Below, one piece after another: positions 7,274-13,430 of a stretch of 20,354 nucleotides of DNA. Both the position numbers and the translations under genes were made by a program. The DNA comes from a virus: IMG/VR virus record IMGVR_UViG_3300009420_000122, positions 1 to 20,354 of that record; one strand, given 5' to 3'. The notes under the pieces were generated by a model. That model was not told the DNA's origin and made no database searches. It worked only from the letters and a program-made list of their open reading frames with translations. Each line of letters starts with the position of its first letter. The first letter of the stretch is position 1.

Positions 7274-8155
7274 ATGAGCATTAGAGACGACATAATTTCA
7301 ATTAAAAATGGATTAGTAACACTGGGCGATGCAATAGAAAGCCTTAGTGTACACGCATCTGCTGACGATTCAGTTGTAAATTCTACTAAATCAGTTAATT
7401 TTGCTGGTTCAGAGACAACACCAATCTACGGCAAAGGTTTGCAGTGGAGTGGATTTGGCAACACAAAGATGCTAAACTTCCAATCAAATCCAGATAGATT
7501 GTGGAGTTCGAACACTTTAGATTTACACAGAGACGCACATTACTCAATCGATAACACACTTGTTCTTTCAGCAGAAGAATTAGGTCCAACAGTTAGAAAA
7601 TCAAATTTAAGATCAGTTGGTGTGTTGAACGGATTAGCAGTAAATGGTGATATGAACATTGATCAGTTTGTCTTCTGGAATTCAGGAATGAATAGATTGG
7701 GTGTTGGTATTGAAGCAGGTAATGGACAATTGTCTGTGGCTTCTAACTATGTTGAATTTAGAGTTCAACCCAATGATGTAGATGCAGAAGTTGGGACATA
7801 CACAACACACGATTTAAGAATTCAAACAGATAGTACAGACAGAATACTTGTAAAAGCAAACGGTGACGTTACTATCGGAACACAAGGTGGAACAGATAAG
7901 AAAGTCAAGATACACGGAAAACTTGCAGTAGGCATCAACAACATAAGAGACGATGCAGACTTTGAAGTAGCCGGTCCAGTAAGATTGGAAGGAAAACGTT
8001 TCAGTGTTGCAGATGACATACCAACAGTTGGTGTCCATGCTAAAGGTGATATTGTTTGGAATTCTAATCCTGTACCAGGTAGTGTAGTTGGCTGGATATG
8101 TGTTAACACAGGCACACCAGGCGAATGGAAATCTTTCGGAAATATTTCTCAATAA
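7274..8155 (+). CDS. Tail-fibre/baseplate-type virion structural protein
   Basis: A 293-residue beta-rich protein, low in Cys and high in Asn, Gly, Ser and Val, as in phage fibres. It starts with a short helical section (residues 1-30). The central part has fibre-like strands (residues about 185-225: ILVKANGDVTIGTQ, KVKIHGKLAVG). It ends with PGSVVGWICVNTGTPGEWKSF near 268-288; this P-G-(x)n-GW-CV-GTPG-W-F pattern is common at the C-termini of phage fibre and receptor-binding proteins. It is preceded by a late-type box and overlaps the membrane-protein gene by 31 nt. Which virion position it holds cannot be told from sequence. Confidence 0.75.
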   Translation: MSIRDDIISIKNGLVTLGDAIESLSVHASADDSVVNSTKSVNFAGSETTPIYGKGLQWSGFGNTKMLNFQSNPDRLWSSNTLDLHRDAHYSIDNTLVLSAEELGPTVRKSNLRSVGVLNGLAVNGDMNIDQFVFWNSGMNRLGVGIEAGNGQLSVASNYVEFRVQPNDVDAEVGTYTTHDLRIQTDSTDRILVKANGDVTIGTQGGTDKKVKIHGKLAVGINNIRDDADFEVAGPVRLEGKRFSVADDIPTVGVHAKGDIVWNSNPVPGSVVGWICVNTGTPGEWKSFGNISQ

Positions 8156-8448
8156 AAAAATCAGTAGGCATATGGGAATGGCTCGGTAGAGTTGCACCAT
8201 TGACTGCCTTGATGATTCTCTGTATCGTACTGGCATTTGATTTTACATCTTGGATCGATTATCTTGTATCTGCAATATCATTGTTATTTGCCATTACAGC
8301 GATCACATGGTGGTGGTGGGTAATTTATGCAGTCAAAGACATATTTAAATTGTTAAACAGTGCGAACAAAAGATTTGCTGAAGTGTTGACAGAACTTAAA
8401 AATATCAAAAAAGAAACAATCAAAATTAAAAAAAGAAAAAACCGTTAA
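8125..8448 (+). CDS. Small two-helix membrane protein with basic C-terminus
   Basis: A 107-residue protein with two hydrophobic segments (about 22-39 and 46-68, the second with a WWWW run), followed by a helical, Lys-rich C-terminal tail (75-107). The only ATG in frame before the first helix is at 8125, inside the preceding fibre gene, giving a 31-nt overlap. The topology suggests both termini on one side of the host membrane with a cytoplasmic coiled tail, holin-like in general shape, but no holin signature identifies it. Its TAA shares bases with the stop of the convergent gene. Confidence 0.7.
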   Translation: MEIFRKYFSIKKSVGIWEWLGRVAPLTALMILCIVLAFDFTSWIDYLVSAISLLFAITAITWWWWVIYAVKDIFKLLNSANKRFAEVLTELKNIKKETIKIKKRKNR

Positions 8449-8882
8449 TAATCAAACAATTTATTTTTGTATTCCACAGTCATGTTGTTGTAGTAACTGC
8501 CTTTGTCAAGATTTTTCCTAGCATCATTTAATTTTTTTCTTTGTTGCACTAGTAATAAATTGTGCTTGCCATTACTTGTTGTTATGTTTTTCATTTTAGT
8601 TTTGGCTTGTCTATGATCTGGCAAAAACACAAATTCAGGATATTGTTTTTTCAACTTTGATGCATAAGTTTCTAATCCTGACTTACTGATTTTTTTTGGA
8701 AGCACAAATATAGTGACTTCTTGTTGACATTTGTCAACATCAATGTTCATTCCTTCACACTCAACAATGGACCATGATGCATTTTTGGCATAAGGACAGA
8801 TTGCAACTCCATTGAGACTTTTTTGTGGTTTTACAATTTTAGCCATCCACTCGACCACATCTGTGTAAATAGAACTGTTCAT
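8445..8882 (-). CDS. Minus-strand gene, unknown soluble protein
   Basis: A 145-residue protein beginning MNSSIYTD at 8882; the longer frame would run into the divergent gene at 8899, so the inner ATG is preferred. Visible features: an N-terminal WMAKIVKP helix, a Cys-Pro motif (AICPYAKNASW near 27-37) that resembles a redox or metal-type turn, a strand EVTIFVLPKK (about 53-62) and a basic C-terminal half. No family recognised. It is one of only two leftward genes, meets the membrane-protein gene tail-to-tail with a 4-nt overlap (shared TTAA) and is separated from the divergent gene by 16 nt. Confidence 0.7.
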   Translation of the reverse strand: MNSSIYTDVVEWMAKIVKPQKSLNGVAICPYAKNASWSIVECEGMNIDVDKCQQEVTIFVLPKKISKSGLETYASKLKKQYPEFVFLPDHRQAKTKMKNITTSNGKHNLLLVQQRKKLNDARKNLDKGSYYNNMTVEYKNKLFDY

Positions 8883-8889
8883 TATAAAA

Positions 8890-8897
8890 GTATTTAA
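8890..8897 (-). promoter_or_regulatory. Possible late promoter box on the minus strand
   Basis: Read leftward the sequence is TTAAATAC, 7 nt before the ATG of the minus-strand gene. It differs from NATAAATA at one position but keeps the TAAATAC core seen at the other candidate sites. Confidence 0.35.
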
Positions 8898-8898
8898 T

Positions 8899-9492
8899 AT
8901 GTTAGTAATAGGAAATGGCGAGAGTCGAACAGAACTTGATGTAGGATCATTCAACTTACCCACAGTTGGTTGCAATGCAATATTTAGAGATGTAAAAGTA
9001 GATCATTTGGTGTGCTGTGACAGACGTATGGTTCGCGAAGCCATTAATCACACAAACACTCAACAGAGTTGTGTGTACACTAGACAGGATTGGTATGAAG
9101 ATTTTGATGTGATGCCTGTGCCTGATTTACCTTATCATGGTGAACTTAGACAAGATGATCCTTGGCATTGGGGAACGGGTCAGTATGCTCTGTTGGTTGC
9201 TCTACAGTATACTGTTACAGATCATATTCATATTGTAGGCTTTGATCTGTTTGGAGTTGAAGGATATGTGAATAATATGTACAAAGATACCAAATCTTAT
9301 GATGTCAGTTCAAAACAACAAGTGGATCCATCGTATTGGATATATCAAAATAAGAAAATATTTGAACATTATCCCAAACAAAACTTCAATTACTATGTGG
9401 AGGAAAATTTTCCATTACCAGAAAGTTGGCAAAATATACAAAATTTAAACATTATTCCATTGACAGACTTGGAAAAACATATTATAATTTAA
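8899..9492 (+). CDS. GT42/DUF115-like nucleotide-sugar binding protein (putative glycosyltransferase)
   Basis: A 197-residue protein that begins at once with a nucleotide-binding loop, VIGNGESR at 3-10, followed by TVGCNAIFRD (22-31), a D at 35 and CCDRRM (39-44). A GTGQYALLVAL helix (92-102) leads into HIVGFDLFG (111-119). This order (GNGxS, N-x-I, D, SGxxAL, GxDxF) is that of sialyltransferase-like GT42 and the related DUF115/MptE-like proteins. It lacks a DXD motif. It probably transfers a sugar or similar group using a nucleotide donor; donor and acceptor are unknown. Only 18 nt separate it from the QueD-like gene, and another glycosyltransferase follows that. Confidence 0.6.
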   Translation: MLVIGNGESRTELDVGSFNLPTVGCNAIFRDVKVDHLVCCDRRMVREAINHTNTQQSCVYTRQDWYEDFDVMPVPDLPYHGELRQDDPWHWGTGQYALLVALQYTVTDHIHIVGFDLFGVEGYVNNMYKDTKSYDVSSKQQVDPSYWIYQNKKIFEHYPKQNFNYYVEENFPLPESWQNIQNLNIIPLTDLEKHIII

Positions 9493-9498
9493 ACTTAC

Positions 9499-9504
9499 AA
9501 GGAG
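9499..9504 (+). promoter_or_regulatory. Shine-Dalgarno AAGGAG selecting a TTG start
   Basis: AAGGAG ends 6 nt before the TTG at 9511. No ATG exists in this frame near the start of the conserved region, so the site supports genuine TTG initiation of the QueD-like gene. Confidence 0.75.
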
Positions 9505-9510
9505 ATTACA

Positions 9511-9960
9511 TTGGCGAAACATTATAGCACAAAACATTACGGACACAACATAGGTTTATCCGCAGTGTTCCGACAACCCAACGCAGATCATTCACACTGT
9601 CATCTGCTACATGGTTATTCATTAGCATTTACATTTACATTTGGGTGTGATGCATTAGACAACAAAAACTGGGCAGTGGACTTTGGCGGACTTAAACCGT
9701 TGAAGAAATGGTTAGAAGATTCATTTGATCATAAGACGTGTGTAGATATTAATGATCCACACAAACAAGAGTTTTATACTTTGCAAGAAAAAGACTTATG
9801 TGAGGTAGTAGAGTTTGATGGTGTAGGTGCAGAGAAGTTTGCCGAACACGCCTTTAACTTTGCAGATAAACTTATTAGAGAAGCAACAGACAACAGATGC
9901 TATTGTGTAAAAGTTGAATGTGCTGAGCACGGAGCCAACTCTGCAATTTATGAAGGCTAA
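9511..9960 (+). CDS. QueD/PTPS-like 6-carboxy- or 6-pyruvoyl-tetrahydropterin synthase family protein with altered metal site
   Basis: A 149-residue protein with the T-fold layout. Canonical enzymes convert dihydroneopterin triphosphate on the way to 7-deazaguanines or biopterin and bind Zn through three His (FxAAH and HGH). Here the segment reads LSAVFRQ at 16-22 instead of FxAAH, and C30-HLL-H34-G-Y36 instead of CxxxHGH. So one ligand His (H34) and the catalytic-type Cys (C30) remain, while the other two His positions are Arg/Gln and Tyr. VDFGGLK (56-62), FDHKTCVD (72-79) and VECAEHG (135-141) match the family. Nearby H27, H29 and H31 might supply substitute ligands. TTG start supported by AAGGAG. 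The last base of the stop starts the next gene. Confidence 0.8.
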   Translation: MAKHYSTKHYGHNIGLSAVFRQPNADHSHCHLLHGYSLAFTFTFGCDALDNKNWAVDFGGLKPLKKWLEDSFDHKTCVDINDPHKQEFYTLQEKDLCEVVEFDGVGAEKFAEHAFNFADKLIREATDNRCYCVKVECAEHGANSAIYEG

Positions 9961-10673
9961 TGATCAATTACATTGTTTGTTTAAAATGGGGTAACAAGTA
10001 TGGTCCGGAGTATGTGAATACACTGGAACAAATGGTACGTAGATATTGCACTCTACCATTCGAATTTGTTTGCTTTACAGAAAATCCACAAGGATTAAAC
10101 AGCACAGTCAGAGTGATGCCTATTGCACAAGGATATGGAGTAAGTGGTTGGTGGCACAAACCATTGTTGTTCAATCCCTGTTTACCTTTAGGAGATCCAC
10201 AAGGCACAGTATTATACATTGATCTTGATGTGATAGTTTTTAGAAGTATAGACAATTTATTAACATACAAACCTAACGAGTTTTGTGTGATTAGAGATTT
10301 TAATAGATGTAATAATCCTAAATGGAATAGATTCAACAGCAGTGTGGTGAGATGGAACATTGGTCAACATCCTCAAATCTATAGAGATTTTATACAAAAC
10401 CCAGCCGCACCTGTGCGTAGATTTCACGGAGACCAAGATTGGTTATATGCTCAAGTTAAAAATGATTTTAATTTTTGGCCCGATGAATGGATACAGAGTT
10501 ACAAATGGGAGATGCGAGGAAAACCTCCTATGGTACGAAACCAAGACGGGACAAAAGATTTTATATCTCCAGGTGTGCCAAAGATACACCCTCAAACATC
10601 TATTGCTGTGTTTCATGGAGATCCTCAACCTAAACATTGCCAGGATCCCTGGTGTAAGGAGAATTGGAAATGA
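9960..10673 (+). CDS. GT-A fold glycosyltransferase-like protein
   Basis: A 237-residue protein. The N-terminal strand INYIVCLKWGNKYG is a Rossmann-type start; VLYIDLDVIVF (84-94) carries a DxD motif (D88, D90), the metal and sugar-nucleotide site of GT-A enzymes. NSSVVRW (126-132), RFHGDQDW (154-161) and the late VFHGDPQPKH (217-226) match the positions of acceptor-side residues and the C-terminal His that closes the metal site in GT8-like enzymes. Donor and acceptor are not predictable; phage DNA bases, host lipopolysaccharide and virion proteins are the usual options. It follows the QueD-like gene with a 1-nt overlap and overlaps the second oxygenase by 4 nt. Confidence 0.75.
   Translation: MINYIVCLKWGNKYGPEYVNTLEQMVRRYCTLPFEFVCFTENPQGLNSTVRVMPIAQGYGVSGWWHKPLLFNPCLPLGDPQGTVLYIDLDVIVFRSIDNLLTYKPNEFCVIRDFNRCNNPKWNRFNSSVVRWNIGQHPQIYRDFIQNPAAPVRRFHGDQDWLYAQVKNDFNFWPDEWIQSYKWEMRGKPPMVRNQDGTKDFISPGVPKIHPQTSIAVFHGDPQPKHCQDPWCKENWK
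10656..10661 (+). promoter_or_regulatory. Shine-Dalgarno AAGGAG for the second oxygenase
   Basis: AAGGAG lies 8 nt before the ATG at 10670 and only 2 nt before the TTG at 10664, so ATG 10670 is taken as the start. It lies inside the end of the glycosyltransferase gene. Confidence 0.65.
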
Positions 10674-11245
10674 ATTACAATATAGCAAACATGTTCGCAA
10701 CACCTTTGTTAAAATTTGATTTTGCTGATCATAAAGATAACATAAAACTTTTAGAGCTGATTAAAACTTGGGACACTGGGTCACATGCGTTAGTGTCTGG
10801 TGCCCAAAGCAGTTATATGAAAAGTGATAAGCATATTCTGGATCACGAAGATTTAAAAGATTTGAAAGCAGATTTACAACAAGCAGTTGACATTTATTGT
10901 GACAAAGTTGGATTGGGTAACAATGTCAAAATTGGTATGAGTTGGTTTAATATTTTACAAAAAGGTCAAAGTGTAAATTTACATAGACATGAAGTCAGTG
11001 TAGTGAGTGCGGCATATTATATTAAAGTAGATAAAGACAGTGCGGGACTAAATTTTAAAAGTCCATTAGACCCTTACAGAATGCACGAGTTTTTTGTTAA
11101 GAATACAGAGTATAACATTAAAAATGTTGAAGTGGCTTGTGAACAAGGATCGTTGTATCTATTTCCTAGTTGGTTGGAACATTACACCAACCCTAATCAA
11201 ACAGACGACAGAATTACGATCAGTTTTAACACAATGTATGTTTGA
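10670..11245 (+). CDS. 2OG-Fe(II) oxygenase family protein (TIGR02466-like), copy 2
   Basis: A 191-residue relative of the oxygenase at 5496. Shared landmarks: F/V-P-like N-terminus (NMFATPLLKFDF), MSWFNI at 90-95, LHRHE with H105 and H107, SAAYYIKV (113-120), LYLFPSWLEH with H171, and R181 in DDRITISFN. Fe(II) would be held by the H105/H107 region and H171, and 2-oxoglutarate by R181. It lies between a glycosyltransferase and UvdE and could hydroxylate a group that is then glycosylated; that link is speculative. The overlap with the upstream gene (ATGA) implies translational coupling. The -35 box of the UvdE promoter lies inside its last codons. Confidence 0.85.
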   Translation: MNYNIANMFATPLLKFDFADHKDNIKLLELIKTWDTGSHALVSGAQSSYMKSDKHILDHEDLKDLKADLQQAVDIYCDKVGLGNNVKIGMSWFNILQKGQSVNLHRHEVSVVSAAYYIKVDKDSAGLNFKSPLDPYRMHEFFVKNTEYNIKNVEVACEQGSLYLFPSWLEHYTNPNQTDDRITISFNTMYV

Positions 11246-11270
11246 CAATTACCAAAATGTGTGCTATAAT
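11242..11270 (+). promoter_or_regulatory. Perfect-consensus sigma70 promoter, apparently producing a leaderless mRNA
   Basis: TTGACA (11242-11247), 17 bp, TATAAT (11265-11270), an exact match to the bacterial housekeeping consensus, with TGTGC just before the -10. The UvdE ATG at 11276 starts 6 nt after the -10, at or next to the expected transcription start. No Shine-Dalgarno lies between the -10 and the ATG. Confidence 0.8.
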
Positions 11271-11275
11271 ACAGC

Positions 11276-12322
11276 ATGATTAGACGTATTGGATTTTGCT
11301 GTCAATGGTTCCACCATGATAGAACTCTTAAAAAAAAACAGTTAGAAGAAATTGAAAGACCAATGAACACACGTTCAACAACTGTGCGTTGGTTAAATGA
11401 ACACAAAGACGAAGCAGAAGAAAAATTAGCCTTTGTCTTTAAACACAACATAGACGGTATTAAGAACTTAATACTGAAGGCTTCCACATTGCCTAAAAGT
11501 AGACGCATGTGCAGAATTTCATCTCCAATATTACCTGTGGCAACACAGGCTGACTGGCGACACTATTGGAACAAACCAGACGTTATAAAATATTGTGAAA
11601 AGCATTTTGCAGAAGCAGGAGATTTGGCAAGACTGCATGATGTGAAGATCAGTTTTCATCCAGGACAGTTTACTGTGTTGGCAAGTGAAACTCCAGACAT
11701 TGTGGATCGTAGCATAGACGAATTTGAATATCATGTGAACATGGCACGTTGGATGGGTTTTGGCAAATCATTCCAAGATGGTTGCAAAATTAATGTACAC
11801 ATCTCAGGCAGACAAGGACCAGCAGGTATCATAAAAGTATTATCTCGACTGTCACCAGAAGCAAGAAATTTAATCACCATAGAGAATGATGAAATGTGTT
11901 GGGGGTTAGACGCTTCATTAGAATTAGAAAAACATTGTGCGTTGGTACTAGACATACATCACCATTGGGTGCGAACAGGCGAGTATCTACAAGCCACAGA
12001 CGACAGAGTTAAAAGAGTTGTAGACAGTTGGCGTGGTGTGAGACCTACCATGCATTATTCTTATTCAAGAGATGAATGGTTAACACCGGCATACAGCGAT
12101 GTAGACACTATGCACACTGGCTTTCATGATATGGAAACACTGTTATCAAAAGGTTGTAAGAAACAAAAACTACGAGCTCATAGCGAACTGTTACCAAATC
12201 GTGCTGTGAATGAATGGGCATTGAGTTTCCTACCACAACTAGACATACAAGTTGAAGCCAAGACAAAGAATCTTGCCGCAGAACAATTACACAATCAGGC
12301 TGTTGAGTTGGGTTTAGTTTAG
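11276..12322 (+). CDS. uvsE: UV-damage endonuclease (UvdE/UvsE family)
   Basis: A 348-residue TIM-barrel, metal-dependent endonuclease that nicks DNA 5' to UV photoproducts and some other lesions, starting an alternative excision repair path. Signature segments in order: IGFCCQ (5-10), RISSPILP (80-87), ISFHPGQF (125-132), VHISG (174-178), ENDE (203-206), LDIHHHW (225-231), HYSYS (260-264) and a late E-A-K (327-329). His, Glu and Asp in these segments match the family's metal site. The length is normal for the family, so the enzyme is probably active. It has its own consensus promoter, unlike its neighbours. For a marine phage it would protect DNA from sunlight damage. Confidence 0.95.
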   Translation: MIRRIGFCCQWFHHDRTLKKKQLEEIERPMNTRSTTVRWLNEHKDEAEEKLAFVFKHNIDGIKNLILKASTLPKSRRMCRISSPILPVATQADWRHYWNKPDVIKYCEKHFAEAGDLARLHDVKISFHPGQFTVLASETPDIVDRSIDEFEYHVNMARWMGFGKSFQDGCKINVHISGRQGPAGIIKVLSRLSPEARNLITIENDEMCWGLDASLELEKHCALVLDIHHHWVRTGEYLQATDDRVKRVVDSWRGVRPTMHYSYSRDEWLTPAYSDVDTMHTGFHDMETLLSKGCKKQKLRAHSELLPNRAVNEWALSFLPQLDIQVEAKTKNLAAEQLHNQAVELGLV

Positions 12323-12323
12323 C

Positions 12324-12331
12324 GATAAATA
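12324..12331 (+). promoter_or_regulatory. T4-type late promoter box (GATAAATA)
   Basis: GATAAATA, one base after the UvdE stop and 5 nt before the ATG at 12337. The following bases (TCTGTATG) nearly equal those after the box at 7259. Matches the NATAAATA late core. Confidence 0.6.
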
Positions 12332-12336
12332 TCTGT

Positions 12337-12891
12337 ATGAAACTAGAACATATCACAGAATCAAAACAAAACAGAGAATCAAAACTAGAAGTGGTGAAAC
12401 TGCCTTTCAAAATGAAAGAACTATCACCTGTGTTGTCTGAAGCAAACATTGACTATCATTACAATGTATTAACCAAAGCATATGTTAGAAGATACAATGA
12501 TGGTGAAGGTGATGCAGATTTTAATTACGGTGGAGCAAAACTTCACAATATGTTTTGGCTACAATTACAAGCACCTCGTCCAGGCAATAAACCAACTGGT
12601 GAAATCAAAACTTTAATAGAATCAAAACACGAATCATTTGAAGCATTCAAGAAAGAATTAATTAGATCAGCAATGACCATACAAGGTTCTGGTTGGGTCT
12701 ATGTTGCCAAAAATGGTTCTATCAAAATTACCCCAAATCAATCATACAAAACAGACATTCTAATGCCTGTGGATATGTGGGAACATTCATTTTCGGATTA
12801 TGTTCCTGCTAAAGATGCCAAGAAAAAATACATAGAAGGTATGATGAGAATAATTAATTGGGAGTCAATAAATTTAAGACTACAATCTTAA
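12337..12891 (+). CDS. Fe/Mn-type superoxide dismutase, Mn-like residues, shortened helical arm
   Basis: A 184-residue homologue of iron/manganese superoxide dismutases, which convert superoxide to O2 and H2O2. All four metal ligands can be aligned: H41 (in DYHYN), H70 (KLHNMFW), D146 and H150 (VDMWEH); the gateway Tyr is Y49. Q135 (PNQ) and G66, four residues before H70, are the Gln/Gly pattern of Mn enzymes rather than Fe enzymes. GSGWVYV (117-123) and INW (173-175) are also typical. The spacing H41-H70 is 29 residues, where E. coli SodA has 55, so most of the first helical hairpin is missing. An 18-residue N-terminal extension precedes the usual LPF start. Transcription seems to come from the late box at 12324. 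Confidence 0.85.
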   Translation: MKLEHITESKQNRESKLEVVKLPFKMKELSPVLSEANIDYHYNVLTKAYVRRYNDGEGDADFNYGGAKLHNMFWLQLQAPRPGNKPTGEIKTLIESKHESFEAFKKELIRSAMTIQGSGWVYVAKNGSIKITPNQSYKTDILMPVDMWEHSFSDYVPAKDAKKKYIEGMMRIINWESINLRLQS

Positions 12892-12894
12892 AAA

Positions 12895-12900
12895 AAGGAG
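12895..12900 (+). promoter_or_regulatory. Strong Shine-Dalgarno AAGGAG
   Basis: AAGGAG lies 6 nt before the ATG at 12907. It supports the 57-aa gene as real and well translated. Confidence 0.75.
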
Positions 12901-12906
12901 ACTAAT

Positions 12907-13080
12907 ATGATCAATCAAGTACAAAAATGGATTAATGCTAGAATCAAAGAAAGAACAACACTAGATGGTGCTCTTTTGATTGCGGCAGGAATTTCATTTT
13001 TAATATTCGGACCGATCGCTTCGATTGTTGCTTATGCGGCAATTGTGTATGGTGGTTGGACTATTTGGAAATCAGAGTAA
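12907..13080 (+). CDS. 57-aa small membrane protein
   Basis: ATG 12907 to TAA 13078-13080, preceded by an ideal AAGGAG. The first 20 residues form a charged amphipathic helix (INQVQKWINARIKERTTLDG). Then comes a hydrophobic region of about 32 residues with one likely break at Gly-Pro (FGPIAS), long enough for one span or a short hairpin. It ends in WTIWKSE. Probably in the host inner membrane or an internal virion component. It abuts the convergent minus-strand gene with no gap. No named family recognised. Confidence 0.75.
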   Translation: MINQVQKWINARIKERTTLDGALLIAAGISFLIFGPIASIVAYAAIVYGGWTIWKSE

Positions 13081-13368
13081 TCACAATTTACTGATAGGGA
13101 TATCGCTGGATGCGTTCATGCCCAAAACCTGTCTTTGTTTCACACCTTGTTGTTGAGCAAAACGTTTTGGGTCGCATTCAGAACACACGTGTTTATAAAA
13201 AGTAGATAGACGCTTTTTTTCAACTTTGCCTTTGGCTCTTTTAAATTCTTTCTCACACGCATCACATTTAAAGACATGAAACGTTTTAGTGCGTTTGCAT
13301 TGGTGTTTAGCACCTAATTTGCTCACACGTTCTGTCTTGGACACTGTAATTTTTTCACCTAAATACAT
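13081..13368 (-). CDS. Small basic Cys-pair (zinc-ribbon-like) protein
   Basis: A 95-residue leftward gene. Two CxxC-type knuckles, C-D-A-C (about 35-38) and C-S-E-C (about 62-65), 24 residues apart and separated by a Lys-rich helix, match a treble-clef or zinc-ribbon layout. Further His and Cys (H22, C24, H31) precede it. The high Lys/Arg content suggests nucleic-acid binding. The start MYLGEKITV at 13368 is preceded on its own strand by a TAAATAC box. The stop codon directly abuts the stop of the rightward membrane-protein gene (TAA|TCA). Function unknown; a regulator or nuclease-associated zinc module is possible. Confidence 0.75.
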   Translation of the reverse strand: MYLGEKITVSKTERVSKLGAKHQCKRTKTFHVFKCDACEKEFKRAKGKVEKKRLSTFYKHVCSECDPKRFAQQQGVKQRQVLGMNASSDIPISKL

Positions 13369-13373
13369 ACTGG

Positions 13374-13381
13374 TATTTACA
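13374..13381 (-). promoter_or_regulatory. Possible late promoter box on the minus strand
   Basis: Read leftward: TGTAAATA followed by C, one mismatch to NATAAATA, 5 nt before the ATG at 13368. Together with the rightward box at 13401 it makes a compact divergent promoter region of 62 bp. Confidence 0.45.
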
Positions 13382-13400
13382 TTAGCATTTGTAAAATTTC

Positions 13401-13408
13401 CATAAATA
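13401..13408 (+). promoter_or_regulatory. T4-type late promoter box (CATAAATA)
   Basis: CATAAATAC, matching NATAAATA, 22 nt before the ATG of the IscA-like gene at 13431. It could serve the IscA and giant fibre genes, which overlap. Confidence 0.6.
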
Positions 13409-13430
13409 CAACAAACGACAACATTGCATT

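Noticed and set aside
10360-10719. Plus-strand open frame of 119 codons inside the glycosyltransferase gene
   Set aside because: It is the +1 frame shadow of a gene with a clear DxD and conserved C-terminus, and it runs over the next gene's start.
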